A stretch of 64,000 bases of DNA from Monosporascus cannonballus (taxonomy: Eukaryota > Ascomycota > Sordariomycetes > Xylariales). Position numbers and translations under genes: made by a program. Below, piece by piece: positions 51,269 through 62,361 of this stretch (the stretch's first letter is position 1; every line of letters begins with the position of its first letter). The notes under the pieces are model-generated. The model was given only the letters and a program-made list of their open reading frames with translations, did not search any database and had not been told where the DNA came from. Where the stretch lies: contig QJNS01000134.1 in assembly GCA_004154925.1 (NCBI GenBank), positions 148,328-212,327 on the forward strand, written 5' to 3'.

Positions 51269-52001
51269 GGGGCATATGAAAGGGACTGGGTAGTGACAAT
51301 GACGACGGGCGATACCATAATGGGAAGTTGGCCGGAAGCCTCGGTCACGCTTAAAATAAAAAGTATCTAAGCATTAAAACGCACTGGTCTAAAAGGGGCA
51401 CAGGGCCGACTTAGGGTCAAGTGGCTGCACGAGGACTTCCTGAGCAAGATGGACAGGTTCATGCTGCGCAGCATAGTGGATGCGGATATCGTCGAGAGGC
51501 TTCTTCATTGGGGGCTTTGGGCTCTCAAGGAACAAGACTGTAAGGCTAGTTTATAGAGATCGATGGTTTAAGAGACAATTGACTGAAGTTACCTTTAGTA
51601 TAGTTAGTGGTTTCCATTCATGAGGTATCTGAAAGGTGCTTGGGATCCATGATTGTACATATTGAAAAGCCTCAAGTGTTCCGAGCCAGCAAGAATATAA
51701 TCCCATCCTCGTGCTGTGTCTTAGATGCGCTTTCATCATTTTTCTCTGTTCAAAGACTCATGCTAGCATTCAATCAAGCATAGATAGAGGATGATGCGGA
51801 GATAAGAGGGGTCGGTTGGTATGTCATACCCCATGGTTTCCTTGGCACTAACCTTCTTTTAACTCTACACGCCACCAACGCACCTACGTTGCAAGACCAA
51901 GTCTACTAGGGAAGAGATCTTCGATAATACACATCACGCCCCTGCCAAATCAACCAACGACACCTACCAGATCCAATCTCTTCTCACCACAATCACTCAC
52001 A
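51269..52001. other. Intergenic with one short frame
   Basis: Holds the unexplained frame at 51,371-51,556, then normal-looking upstream DNA of the short gene at 52,002, with a CT-rich leader just before its ATG (51,970-52,001). Confidence 0.5.
51371..51556 (+). pseudogene. Possible C-terminal exon fragment, unknown
   Basis: 61 codons ending in TAG with normal amino-acid composition (contains WLHEDFLSKMDRFMLRSIVD and LLHWGLWALKEQD). It has no start codon at its open end, so it would be a terminal exon or a scrap. It follows the methyltransferase relic by about 100 bp but shows no methyltransferase motif. Confidence 0.25.
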
Positions 52002-52244
52002 ATGGCCTCATCTAGTGATCCCGAGGCAGACAATCGGAACGGAACCCACAATGATAACTCCATCAATGCCATGCCAAGCAACGAAGAGCAGCGGAAGGGC
52101 CAGCAGATGGCGAAGGACCTCGAGAAAATCTTGATCCGCCAGAATCACGAGCAACAGGGCAAGGTCGAGATGACGGACCCCGGCGTCTACGACGCGAGAA
52201 ATCATTCTGGAGCTGAGGTGCCAGAGTATGAGCGCACGCTATAG
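52002..52244 (+). CDS. Small hydrophilic protein, unknown (80 aa)
   Basis: ATG in good fungal context (CACAATGGCC) after a CT-rich leader. The 80-aa product is hydrophilic, Glu/Asn/Gln-rich and probably disordered (starts MASSSDPEADNRNG, ends VPEYERTL). No signal peptide, membrane segment or known domain. The frame closes with TAG, after which no homologous continuation is evident. It could be a complete small gene or the first exon of a larger broken one. Confidence 0.4.
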   Translation: MASSSDPEADNRNGTHNDNSINAMPSNEEQRKGQQMAKDLEKILIRQNHEQQGKVEMTDPGVYDARNHSGAEVPEYERTL

Positions 52245-53059
52245 ACCTATATGATTCGTCGGCAACCGCGCTCTGCCAGCTCTGGTCAGCTACTACTGGA
52301 GTGAGGAGGTTTACCAGCTACATAAGGTCTTTCCGGTTAGCTTTCCGGTCAGCGGTGGGAAAACCTTTTTGTGAAGCTCGCCACAAAAGCTTTATGCTGT
52401 TCCGTACTCCCTAGGTTTCCATGGTCACGTTCTCTTCCTCCAAGACTTCGTAGTAAATGGTCTTAAACGGCCTTTGGGATGAGGGTGAGAGGTCTCCGCT
52501 TCTGATGAATCTGCAGTAACATTGACTAAATACTAAGCACATATCCCGTCATCTAACGGTCACGTCAGGTCATAGCATATCATTGCTGAGCCCTATACAA
52601 GACAAGTTTTGACGTCGCGCCATCGGTGTATGTGTATACATTATCCCGTATGCACCCAGCACTGCCGGAACCTGACCGCCTAGTCGGCGACCGAACGAAC
52701 CCTTGCGAACATTGAATTCGAGGCTTGGCCACACCCCAGCTGTAAGTCGAATGTTAGAGATGGGTTGAATCCCAATTAGATTCATACTGAGTGATTAACC
52801 TTTCGGGTTTGGGGACTACGCGACTGTATATATACAGAGGTGTGGGTGGTCTTACCCCTATTCTAGCCCTTTATTCAACAGCAATAGCCGCGAGATGCTG
52901 CACGATTTGAGACCACGCATTATCAAGTGGCTGAAACGCCTTTGGTGCAGATTGGTGTCAATCTGCAACAATCGAAAATGGCATAAGTGTGTTGAAATCC
53001 ATGTTTGTACATTTTAGCTTGTATGACCCCCTGAGACTCCTGGCTGCGATTCAATCATA
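52245..53059. other. Intergenic
   Basis: No gene or repeat recognised. Confidence 0.5.
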
Positions 53060-54671
53060 TTATTCCATATCAGCATCATAATCCTTGTCGGGCTTCCCAA
53101 TAGCCTCGATGATGCTCATACGCTTGTGGCCTAGCGATACCCTTTACGAAACCTATTAGTGCGACATCCATTGTCATCTCCAAGAGAGGTGGTGTTTACG
53201 TTGAAGACGAAACTCTCCTACCCAACTTGAATAGCTCTCAGAATTCTTCCTCGTTACGCTCCTATGCGTTGAGCAACGTTATCATAGTCGGATCCACCGA
53301 ACGCATCAGGCGCTCATCTCACGGGGTTTTTGGCGCGCCTGACTCCCTATGATAACTGGTACTGTCCCGCCATAGTGTGGAGCTGCACCTATTTCGGCGT
53401 ATTCAGATCTGGCGCTCCCTGAGACAGTGGCCATTGATAATGACGCGAGCCCCAGGCTTGAGGGCGGGGATCAGGTACCTCAGGATCCGGACGGCATAGG
53501 GTGTCGAATAGTTGTGCAAAATCCAGCGGAAGAAGTACACGTCCGCGCCTCGCACCGGCTGCTGGGTGAAGAAGTCATGCGCCATGAATGTGATTCATTC
53601 AGCTACCTAGGCGTCCTCGCGGGTCGGGTCCGGCGCTCTGACCACGGTCTTGAGGAGGTCTTGCACCACGAACCGCATGTTGCGGTATCGCTTGGTCAGG
53701 TCCACGCATACGAAGCGTGGCTACCGCCGACGTCCACAAAAGCCCCGCCGTGCGCATCGACGTCCGAGAAATCGCAGCAGTCGACTAGGTACGATACCTC
53801 GTAGCCCTCCCGCTAGTCAAGCTACACATAGCCTATCCCATGCGTTTCTCCTGTTTGGCGTCCTTGCCGGGGGTTGCGAACATAGGCTCTTCGTCGACGG
53901 TGTCGAAGGCGAAGTTAAAGCCTGTGCACATCAGGTTTGTGGCCTCGGGATACTGTTCTAGTGCGTAGATGACGCGTGCCGAAGCCGGACACAGGTCCTC
54001 GGTGTTGAAGCCAATCCACGCTTGGAGGTCTTGTTCCTCGATAGGGGGCCTGAAGGCGGATGTGTGAGCTATCACTCCTGGTGCCGGCTGCTGGAAAGTG
54101 CGATTCGTAATTGCGTGTCGAACTAGGCGGGCAACATTAAGGGAATCTAAGGCCGTGTTGCCGTAAAATTCTGAGAGTGTAATAGAGCCGTCGAGGGGGA
54201 CGAGCTCAGCTAATCCTCACACTAGCCGATTTTCTGACCAGAAAGGTGGAGTAGAGCAACAGAGTACCGATACGGAAATGGTTGACCAGTTGCAAACTTT
54301 GTGTGTTCATGAACTATTCACAGTCGTATTAGCAAGAGGTCTGTGTTGGGTGGACGAGGTTAGGGGGCCTCCCAAATTCGACTCCCGCGTCCTGCCGGAA
54401 AGCTGAAGAAACCCATTCGGATGGAAGGGTAGGGTGTACGACTTACATCCCAAGCCATCCATCTCACAGTTTCTCTCGGCTCTACTATTAAGCTCTTGAG
54501 TTCTTGGGTAGCTTTGATGACCTCAAAACGATTCTTGGATATATGATCTGGCAGGAGAGAGATGTTATCCAGTGAACGCACGCCAAAGCTAGGAAGAAGC
54601 AGGCCGTTCTCCCGGAAATATTTTTCGACTTTCTCTGTTTCGGTGCTGACCATGGTGGCCAGCCTGGTCAT
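53060..54671 (-). pseudogene. SAM-dependent O-methyltransferase relic
   Basis: Minus-strand reading resembles fungal secondary-metabolite O-methyltransferases of the plant-type family. An N-terminal helical part (MTRLATMVSTETEKVEKYF, then SLIV.PRETVRWMAWD) is followed by introns at 54,314-54,446 and 54,210-54,267, both still GT-AG and in phase (joins HFRI-AELVPLDGSI). Next comes PGVIAHTSAF, a motif I-like FVDVGGSHA (about 53,720-53,745), FVVQDL, MAHDFFTQQPVRGADVYFFRWILHNY (described in parts: 53,505-53,585), and an end MSIIEAIGKPDKDYD. Several stops sit where Gln or Arg is expected (CAG-to-TAG, CGA-to-TGA) and at least one frameshift lies near 53,725. The true start is uncertain; the first ATG in frame is at 54,671. 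Likely once methylated a hydroxyl group on a secondary metabolite. Confidence 0.85.
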
Positions 54672-56391
54672 TTCTGGCTGGTTGCCTCTGTCGAGGGTAT
54701 CCGAATTGTTAACTGGATGGATCCTATAGCGCCAGGTGAAAACTTCAGTAGCATAATCCAAGTTGAAATGAATGTCTTTCCTTATTCTGCCTTCTTTATT
54801 TAGATAATAGACAAGAAATAGTAGGTATTATCGAGTAATAGTAGACAGTTTGCATTTGACCATCTTCAAACGCCTAGTAAAATAAAATATTAGCGGCTTA
54901 GCAGCAGGAGACGCAAAAGTTGTAACCGTAATAATAGGATTGCGAACTCCACAGGCACCATATTCTCCAAATTGTACGTCTAGTGGGCCGCATCAGCTGG
55001 GGTGAATGCATCAAGTAACAACAGACACCATATTACCGGCTCAGTTACAAAATTCTCTTTTGATAGTACGATGCTATAGCAGGATAGGGCAAGGGGTCCG
55101 GGTTGGCACTTGCTTATAGTTGTCATATTGTCTTGTCAATCATTACCCCGACCCCTCCACCTCTTCCCTTTTATCTCTTACTATAGGAGTGAGCAGAGTG
55201 AGGTGAGTGTGTAGGGCCCCTTTTCAATTTCAGGCGATAATTACTATCAATCGTCTTCCAACCGAACCTCGCGATACGCAACCGATAAAGGCAGCATATA
55301 GGCACTCAATGTACATGCCAGATTCTCAAATGTACCGAGCTTTACTGTATCTGTGTCTTGACAACTTCCTGCAATTTGGTAGTGATCCAAAGAACTCTTA
55401 CGAAGTGTTACACAACAGATGCGTGCGAATGCCGATAAGGCTGGCCGACCAAGTCTCAAGAACAATGTGGTGAAAGCAGTGTTCTAAGACCAAATGCGTA
55501 AATAATAGACTAGTTCCGGGGCGCTATGATTGTTTGTTCTGGGCGTTAGATATGTCGCCTACTACGGGATTTGAATATTCTGACAACCATTTACGTTACA
55601 ATTGACCGTTTCAGGGTATCCTTGCTAACTAATTTCAAGGAAGGAAGACTGCCTGTAAACTAAATAACAGAGAGAAAGAGATGCGAGCGGGGGTTTGAGG
55701 TTCAATGGCTACTGCTTAACCGTAGATTTCTCTCCAAGGCGGAGGTTCGATTCGCGGAGGGAAATTGACACCTTTATGAAGCACTTCATGCATTCTCGCC
55801 AAGGCTAATGTTGCGGAATACAAGTTCGGTTAAGCTAAGTGCTTCGAGTCACACAGGGATGCCAAACAGAACCACAACCGGTGCGAAGGAGGTCGGTCAA
55901 TCGTAACGGTTGGCATCCGAAGACATCGGGTAACACCGCATGCGAGGAAGCGTGTGACTGGAAATCGGACCAGCAGCCCACTTCGCTGTGAAAGTATAGC
56001 GCACCGTAACTATCGGTATTTGATGAAGGACAGGAATGGTGTTTTACGGGTGGTGGGACGACAATTCGGACCACGGCCTCCTTGCTGATGATCAAGCACA
56101 CTGAGCATCGTGGCAGCAGAGGCTTGGGCGTGGACATAGTGTTAACAAAATTGGTGCGCCTTCTCAGAAGAGCCAAACGAATGCATACTGAAATGATCTG
56201 GAAGCTCAAAGGCAGCGGTCGCCGCAACTAAGTTCACTCTCTGGGCCTTCATTGGATCTAAGAAAATGGTGTCGGTCTCATAAAGCATACCTCGATGGGC
56301 GTTCGTGCCACCTTAAAAGGTGCGAACCACTTAAGGCCGACATGGCCTGGGTCACTTCCAAATGTATACAGACCTAGACCTTAACTCACCG
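54672..56391. other. Intergenic
   Basis: About 1.7 kb. Only short frames without recognisable domains (for example minus strand 55,835-56,227). No repeat pairs found. Confidence 0.5.
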
Positions 56392-58011
56392 TCAGTAAGT
56401 GTTTAGGGGCTTTTGGCCGTAGACGCATATGAGCGGCATGAACATCTGACACGAGTTATCATGGTACGCCTTCCTGACCGAGACCAGGAAGGTCTCGACC
56501 TGGTCCCTGTCCCACCGGAGGCCCCTCATCAGCGGGCGGAGCGCGATGGCCTGCAGGCCGTCGATCAGGATGGTCTTCCAGTAGACGCCGACGCTTTTGA
56601 GCATCTTGTTCTGCGGCCAGGTGCCGATGGGCACGTGGAAGACGCGCTCCGCCACGCCGGCGAACCCGCGCTGCCGCATCAACTCCGCGATCTGGCCGCC
56701 CGACGAGAACCGGAAGTCCACCCCCAGCTGCTTGAGGCCCTCGTCCACATGCCGCCAGTACTGGGCGACGGGGTGGTCGCGCGGCATCTCGTGGTTATTG
56801 TTGCTCATGGGGAAGTGGTAGATCTCTTGGAGTTCTATCCAGCCGCCTGGTCTCGTATGTCTATAATTGATAGTTTTTAGCTATCAGCCCAGAGATGTAA
56901 CGGAGGGGTGGACGCTTCTTGAAAGTTTCGTGCACTTACTCGTAACATCTGCGTAATAAGCTCTCCCAGTCCTTGATAGCCATGACGGTGTGTCTCGAGT
57001 GTATGTAGTCAAAGTGATTCGGTGGGTGTAGCCAAGGGCTTTCGACGTCGTCAACCATGAACCGGACGTTAGGCGGCACCCAATCCGGCTGTATCGGGCT
57101 TAGATCGATTCCAAGCACGCTGGCACTGGGATAGGTTTCACCAACTTAAGAGAATTAGAATCTGAATCTCCATATCAGGTAAAGGGTCCGGCCATCTTAC
57201 TCTCGATTGCCCAACTTCCAGTGCCCGTCCCAATATCGAGTATCTCCTGAGGATTCGGACCGATCGGCGCAAAGTGCAACTTATGGTGGCATAGCATCTT
57301 CACCATGGAATGCTTCATATCCTCGCGCTCTTGCTCGACATCGTCGTTGGGGAAGTGATACGCCCCCTCCCTGAACTTGTGGTACCTTCTCCCGTTCTCG
57401 AAGGAATGGTTCCAGATGCTCGACGTTATCGATGTTGATGCCGTCGTGGCGGCGTCGGACACGTAACCCGCGTCCGTGACGGATGCATCGTCGGCAATGA
57501 TGGCGCCTGTGCTCGCTTGCTCGGCCGCATCGGCGTCCTCTGCTTCCTGCAGCGCCGTTGGCAGTTGCTGGTAAGCGAGGACAACATCTGCATCGTAGCT
57601 GTTACGCTCCCTGCTTGGTTCTCTCGAGCTGATATCCATGCCCGTGTCCAGCCTAGAGTACTCCGTGGGAGAGCGAAACGCCCGGTCGCCTATGAGAGCG
57701 CTCGACGGTATTCCGGCTGAGTCTTCCCTGATTTGACAATGTGTTGGCGTCCCCAAAAAAGGGTTCTCAACATGAAATTCATGGCTGGGTGGACTGCAGA
57801 AGGAATTGACGGGTCGTAACGGACCGGTATCAGGCGAAGTTTGTGAAAAGGTCATGGTCGACGTGTCAGATGGCTCAGGTCCCTGCTCAGGCCCTTTGGA
57901 TGGCGAGAAAGAAGACATGAGTGGTGTATTCTTGGTTACTGCGTTCTTAGCATTGAGTTGCGAGGCCGCAGGATCCTCGACTGCTGGATGGTTGTTGCGA
58001 TCATCCATCAT
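56392..58011 (-). CDS. LaeA-like SAM-dependent methyltransferase
   Basis: Three exons on the minus strand: 57,201-58,011, 56,940-57,144 and 56,392-56,860, joined by introns of 56 and 79 nt with GTAAG donors. Phases fit and give 494 aa. Residues 1 to about 190 are Ser/Thr/Pro-rich and probably disordered. The class I methyltransferase fold (Methyltransf_23) follows: YHKFREGAYHFPNDDVEQER, motif I EILDIGTGTGSW at 256-267, LGIDLSPIQPDWVPPNV (acidic loop), FDYIHSRHTVMAIKDW, and post-motif EHTRPGGWIELQE. LaeA-type proteins regulate secondary metabolism and development in ascomycetes; most paralogues like this one have no tested substrate. It appears intact, unlike the O-methyltransferase relic just downstream of it. 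Confidence 0.9.
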
Positions 58012-58080
58012 AGGACAGCATATTTGACAAGAGAGAAACAGCGATTCAATACCTCATAAAGGGCTAGGTATGTAGTACGA

Positions 58081-58089
58081 AATATATAG
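58081..58089 (-). promoter_or_regulatory. TATA-like box of the LaeA-like gene
   Basis: Minus-strand CTATATATT about 70 bp upstream of the ATG at 58,011. Position is plausible for a core promoter; no other test possible here. Confidence 0.35.
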
Positions 58090-58102
58090 AGACGCACTCT
58101 TA

Positions 58103-58291
58103 TCAGGAGCATACGAAAACCCATGCTGATCTATTTAGGTACCTGAGGCGTTTATCATCTCGATCCAATTTCTCCAAATAGGTTATCCTGTTCCGCCACC
58201 ATGCCAACCGTCTTTTTCCTCCCGTCATGCCCAGGGAGCTCGAATGAACACCCCTCAGGAAGGCCTCCAGGGGCTTGAGCTTGCTTGCCAT
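58103..58291 (-). CDS. Small basic ORF, unknown (62 aa), doubtful
   Basis: ATG frame rich in Lys/Arg (MASKLKPLEAFLRG, KRRLAWWRNRITYLEKLDRDD). A possible upstream exon on the same strand (58,407-58,486, ending KIHQ before GTGAGT) could be spliced to it through an acceptor at about 58,280, but that frame lacks an ATG. It overlaps the likely promoter of the LaeA-like gene. No known family. Confidence 0.2.
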   Translation of the reverse strand: MASKLKPLEAFLRGVHSSSLGMTGGKRRLAWWRNRITYLEKLDRDDKRLRYLNRSAWVFVCS

Positions 58292-60345
58292 TGCTGGTTA
58301 CAAATCATCAAAGCCGTCAGGGTAGCTGCATGAGCAAGGGTTGCTCAAGATTGGATCGCTGAGATACCCGCGCAATGAGAAGCAAGATGCAGGCACACAA
58401 CAACTCACCTGATGTATCTTCTGTCCGATCCTCGAGCCAGCCGTGCGGATAGGATGGGTGACTATGTTTGTGGCGAGGGAGTTCAAGGGCGGTTTGAACC
58501 GGAACTTTATTTATACTACCTCTGAAAACTAACTGCTGGCCACTTTCCGAGGCGCATTTCTATCTACAAACCCCAAAACTGTTTCGCTCCTCCCCGGCAA
58601 TCATAAACGTGTAGCAAACGGCGCACTTTGAATGGGATTAGATGCCAGCATGTCGTTCTTTGCGTGCACGCCACACCCCACCACAGAACATGCATACATC
58701 CTAATCCAGGTGTGCATTGGCTTAGATCTGAACAATACTGTAAAGTTACCTTAACTGGGCCGCCAAGAAATATGGGGTTGGGTTCTCCTAACGCGAAGGA
58801 TATGCTTCTAATTGCGTCCGTATCATCCTTACGCTAAAGGCAATATACACATCAAAAATGCTATAAGAACAGGGATACATCCAGAAGCCCTATTAGACTA
58901 AGCGCCGCATCAAGTGGTTAGCCGCCTCTCCTTTCGCTTCGGTACTGTCATAAAACCAGAGTCTGGTGGTCTCAACCAAGGGAGGCTCTGGACAAAATAA
59001 TCGGCCAACCCCTTAAGGTATTCAGGAGTTATATTATGAGAATTGAATAATCCACATTCGATTAACGATGACAAAGTTGTTTGATCTGAAAATAAAAAAC
59101 CCTTATTGTTATTCGATCTTACCGGAAGTAATTTCCGTAGGTACTTAATATGAAGATATAATGGCGACTAGATGCACCTTCGGAATATGAGGTGGCCCAA
59201 CGATTGTGTCCAAAACCTGTAAGGTAACAGCTGTGTCACAGCAAAACCAAGGAAAATCGGTCTCATAGCGCAGAATCGGGGGGCATGCTGCCGACCCGTA
59301 CAACGTCAGGACCGTTATCTTACATCAACGTGTAATTCGTAGCATATAGGAAATCCTTGGATTTTGGCCGAGTGTGTTACCGGGTAACAAGGGCGGGTAC
59401 AAAGCTTCTAGACGGCCCGGATCTATACAACCCTACCTAGTGAGGCAATCAGACACTAGGTACTTTTAATGTCTTTTCCGTACCTCAGCATTGCTTGTCC
59501 CAACGACGGTAGTCAACCGTTGCTTCAACTACCGATGAGACGGCAACTGGCAGCAGTCAGGGCGGCAAACTTAAATTCGTCGTACTCTCGATAATGGGGG
59601 ACGTCAGTACAGATGACAGCAAGCAGGGAGCAATTATCGCTTTTGTCTTGTAAGTTCCTCGAAAACTGTTAAGGTCACCGGGCGGAAATGCAGAGATCCG
59701 ACGCGGAGTCGAATTCTAGGTCCAGTAATTCAATAGAGGCTCTCGCTTCTAATCTGGCCGTTAGATATCTGGGGTAACTGGGTTTCTATTTTAGGGGAAC
59801 TAAATTTAGCATTTCGAAGCCTTCTTCATTACAGCGAGACTTCAGACCATGTTTTCAAGGGGGTGACACTGCTTGCGTGAGTGATAGTCAATCTCCTCAC
59901 TCATGGTATTCCATTCTAATCTTGTCCCATTCGCGTACCAGGCCGTCGAATTGCACGTGATTGGGAAATGTAAAAACCGACATAATCCTGACGACATACT
60001 CCCAATGGCACACTGGGTCCCCGGCGGTCCCTAGTTCAGTAAACAGCAGGACAACAGCCTACCCCAGTATCTATGATGAGCTAGCTACATACCTAGGGTG
60101 TTACTACGTTTCACAGAGACGGGAGCAGCTGCAACCGTCCGTGGCGCCTGGAGTAGAGCCATGTTCTAGCTAGAAGGAAAGAGGGACAGGGCGGGCGATC
60201 CTGAACTGTGAACTGTTCGAATTGATTAACGTATCAGCTAGTGCTCTAGTTTGCCCTGCAACCCCTGTTGATGGCGGCCTGGAACCCACCGTAGACTCAG
60301 CGCATATCTATATGTACCAATAGCAGCGATTGCGCGGTCCAGGCC
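58292..60345. other. Long intergenic stretch
   Basis: About 2 kb without a recognisable gene or repeat; lies between the divergent LaeA-like (-) and glycosyltransferase (+) genes and would include the promoter of the latter. Confidence 0.5.
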
Positions 60346-62006
60346 ATGAAGTTGAGGCAGTTTCTCGCCAGCGCGTCTTGCATGGAAACTCTTCACTGCC
60401 GGAGTGGGGGTCGTAAGGGCTTCAATAGATGCATCCGGCGCGTCCTGACCATCGCCTTTGCTATAGTCCTGGCTTTTGTGATCCTCATCCACTCCATTAC
60501 CTACGTATATCAACGCCAATTAGGGGATTTCATAGTTGGAGCACCGGTCCTCGTGGATGACGACAGTTACGGACACCGACACTACTACGAATGGGACACC
60601 ACGAGCGACTTCATACCGGTGTCGCAGGATGTCAGCGGGACGTCCACAGAGGAGTTATGCCGTTCGTTCCCTCACCATCTTATGAGCCATATGGTGCAGC
60701 CCATCCTTAAGATGGGCCATACCGAGTCCCGCGACAAGATCGAAGCGCAAATGGGAAGCGTCTCGGCATGCATAGATGATCTGTTAATCTTCTCGGATCT
60801 CGAGGAGACCCTACATGGACAGCAGGTCATCGATGTCCTCACCGACATGCCTGCGGTGTACCAATTTGAGAACGAAGACTTCGTGAACTACACTCGCATC
60901 CACCACCAACGACATCAGGCCCACGACCCTGGTTCGAATGACACGTGGACCATCGACGGCTGGCGTCTCGACAAATACAAGTTCCTGCCGATGGTCGAGA
61001 GGGCATGGATGATGCGCCCCGGCAAGAGGTGGTATTTCTTTTACGAGACGGACACATACGTCGTCTGGGACAACGTCTTCCGGTTCCTGGCGAATATCAA
61101 CCACAGAGTGCCACTTTACATCGGGAGTGCCTCGCCCGGTCTTCTCGACGACAATGAAAATCCGGATTCGGTAACCTTCTTCGCCAACGGCGGCCCCGGG
61201 TTTGTCCTGAGCCGCGCGGCGATGAAGAAGCTTCTCCATCGCCAGAGCGGGCAGGATGGTGATTACATAGAGGCCCCGTTGAGCCGCCGCTGGCTGGAGC
61301 TTCTGCGCAATGATCCCTGCGGCGACAGCGTTCTGGGTTGGGCTCTTCATACCGTAGGGATCGACTTGTCCGGGTACTGGCCGCTTTTCAACCCCCACCC
61401 TTTGCATAGCATACCCTTTGGCAACGATTACTGGTGTCAGCCTGTGCTGACCATGCATAAAACGAAGCCCGACGACATGGGGAAGCTTTGGAGATGGGGA
61501 CATAGCAGGAGAATAATTGACGTAAGTGACGTCCTACCTAAAGAGCGTTATTAGCACCTTTCTCCTTCAAAACCTGACAGATGGTATCATTGGCGGAACT
61601 GACGCCCACATCAATGAAACAGAGGCCGCTTCTCTACGAAGACCTCTACGATTTCCATCATCGGAACAGGGGTTTCTACCTACAGGACTGGGACAACTGC
61701 TGCTGGGGAGACTATCAAGGCCCGAACGTAACCTCATTCGCGGAGTGTGGGAAAGCATGCAGCGAGAACGAGGAGTGTTTCCAGTATCGGTACCATCTGG
61801 GGAAGTGTACATTCATGCGATTCATGAGATACGGCGAATCCCGGGACCCACAGATCCCTTCCGACTTTTACGACGACCACGAGTGGACCTATGAGCAGTC
61901 CCGGTTCATGAGTGGCTGGGCACAACCGCGTATCGATGGTTGGATCGAAGAGCGCAAGTGCGGAAAGGTTCAGTGGGTGAGACCGAGTCTCGAGAGGATC
62001 TTCTGA
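60346..62006 (+). CDS. Type II membrane glycosyltransferase, GT31/DUF604-like
   Basis: Two exons, 60,346-61,521 and 61,581-62,006, with a 59-nt GT-AG intron in phase 0; 533 aa. A short basic cytosolic tail is followed by a membrane anchor at about 34-54 (VLTIAFAIVLAFVILIHSI), then a lumenal domain. The nucleotide-sugar/metal motif is FFYETDTYVVWDN (Asp236 in an ETDTY context), then FFANGGPGFVLSRAAM and a GDSVLGWAL segment, the order seen in fungal DUF604/fringe-like proteins. Exon 2 carries PLLYEDLY, a WDNCCWG motif and a cysteine cluster (CGKACSENEECFQYRYHLGKC) resembling a small apple/PAN-like module. Predicted Golgi transferase adding a hexose to glycans; donor and acceptor unknown. The gene looks intact. 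Confidence 0.88.
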
Positions 62007-62361
62007 ACAGGCGCTCGGGTAATTATAATGAGAGATGGATTAGCTAAGTGCCGAGACACTATATATATTCACCTAGAAGATCATCAGTGCCAAATAGACG
62101 TATTAGACATGGCAATAATGTTCATCTCATCGAGCAACGCTAGGCTGTTCAAGGGTGGTTGGCTTGCAAAATTGGTGCGCTGCTGAGATCCCTCCGCGCT
62201 TGAGTCAAGTTACCCTGCAGCAGACCCCTGAGATGGCGGGGTTTTCCAACACTTAAAGCAACCCCACCAGAATTTCGTAACTCTTACAGTTATCAACGTC
62301 ATATCCATCACCGTGTGACAAAAGCCATTCAAGGCTTCACACATAACGACAAAGAGCCGCA
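62007..62361. other. Intergenic, promoter of the next gene
   Basis: Short spacer between two plus-strand genes. Contains GGCGGGGTTTT and CAACCCCACCAG about 100-120 bp upstream of the next ATG, a loose inverted pair; GCGGGG also fits a CreA/Mig1-type site, unproven. Confidence 0.4.

Noticed and set aside
55741..55775. Sequence resembling a tRNA B box (GGTTCGATTC)
   Set aside because: No A box at the right distance and no cloverleaf could be folded; other B-box-like hits in the window failed the same way.
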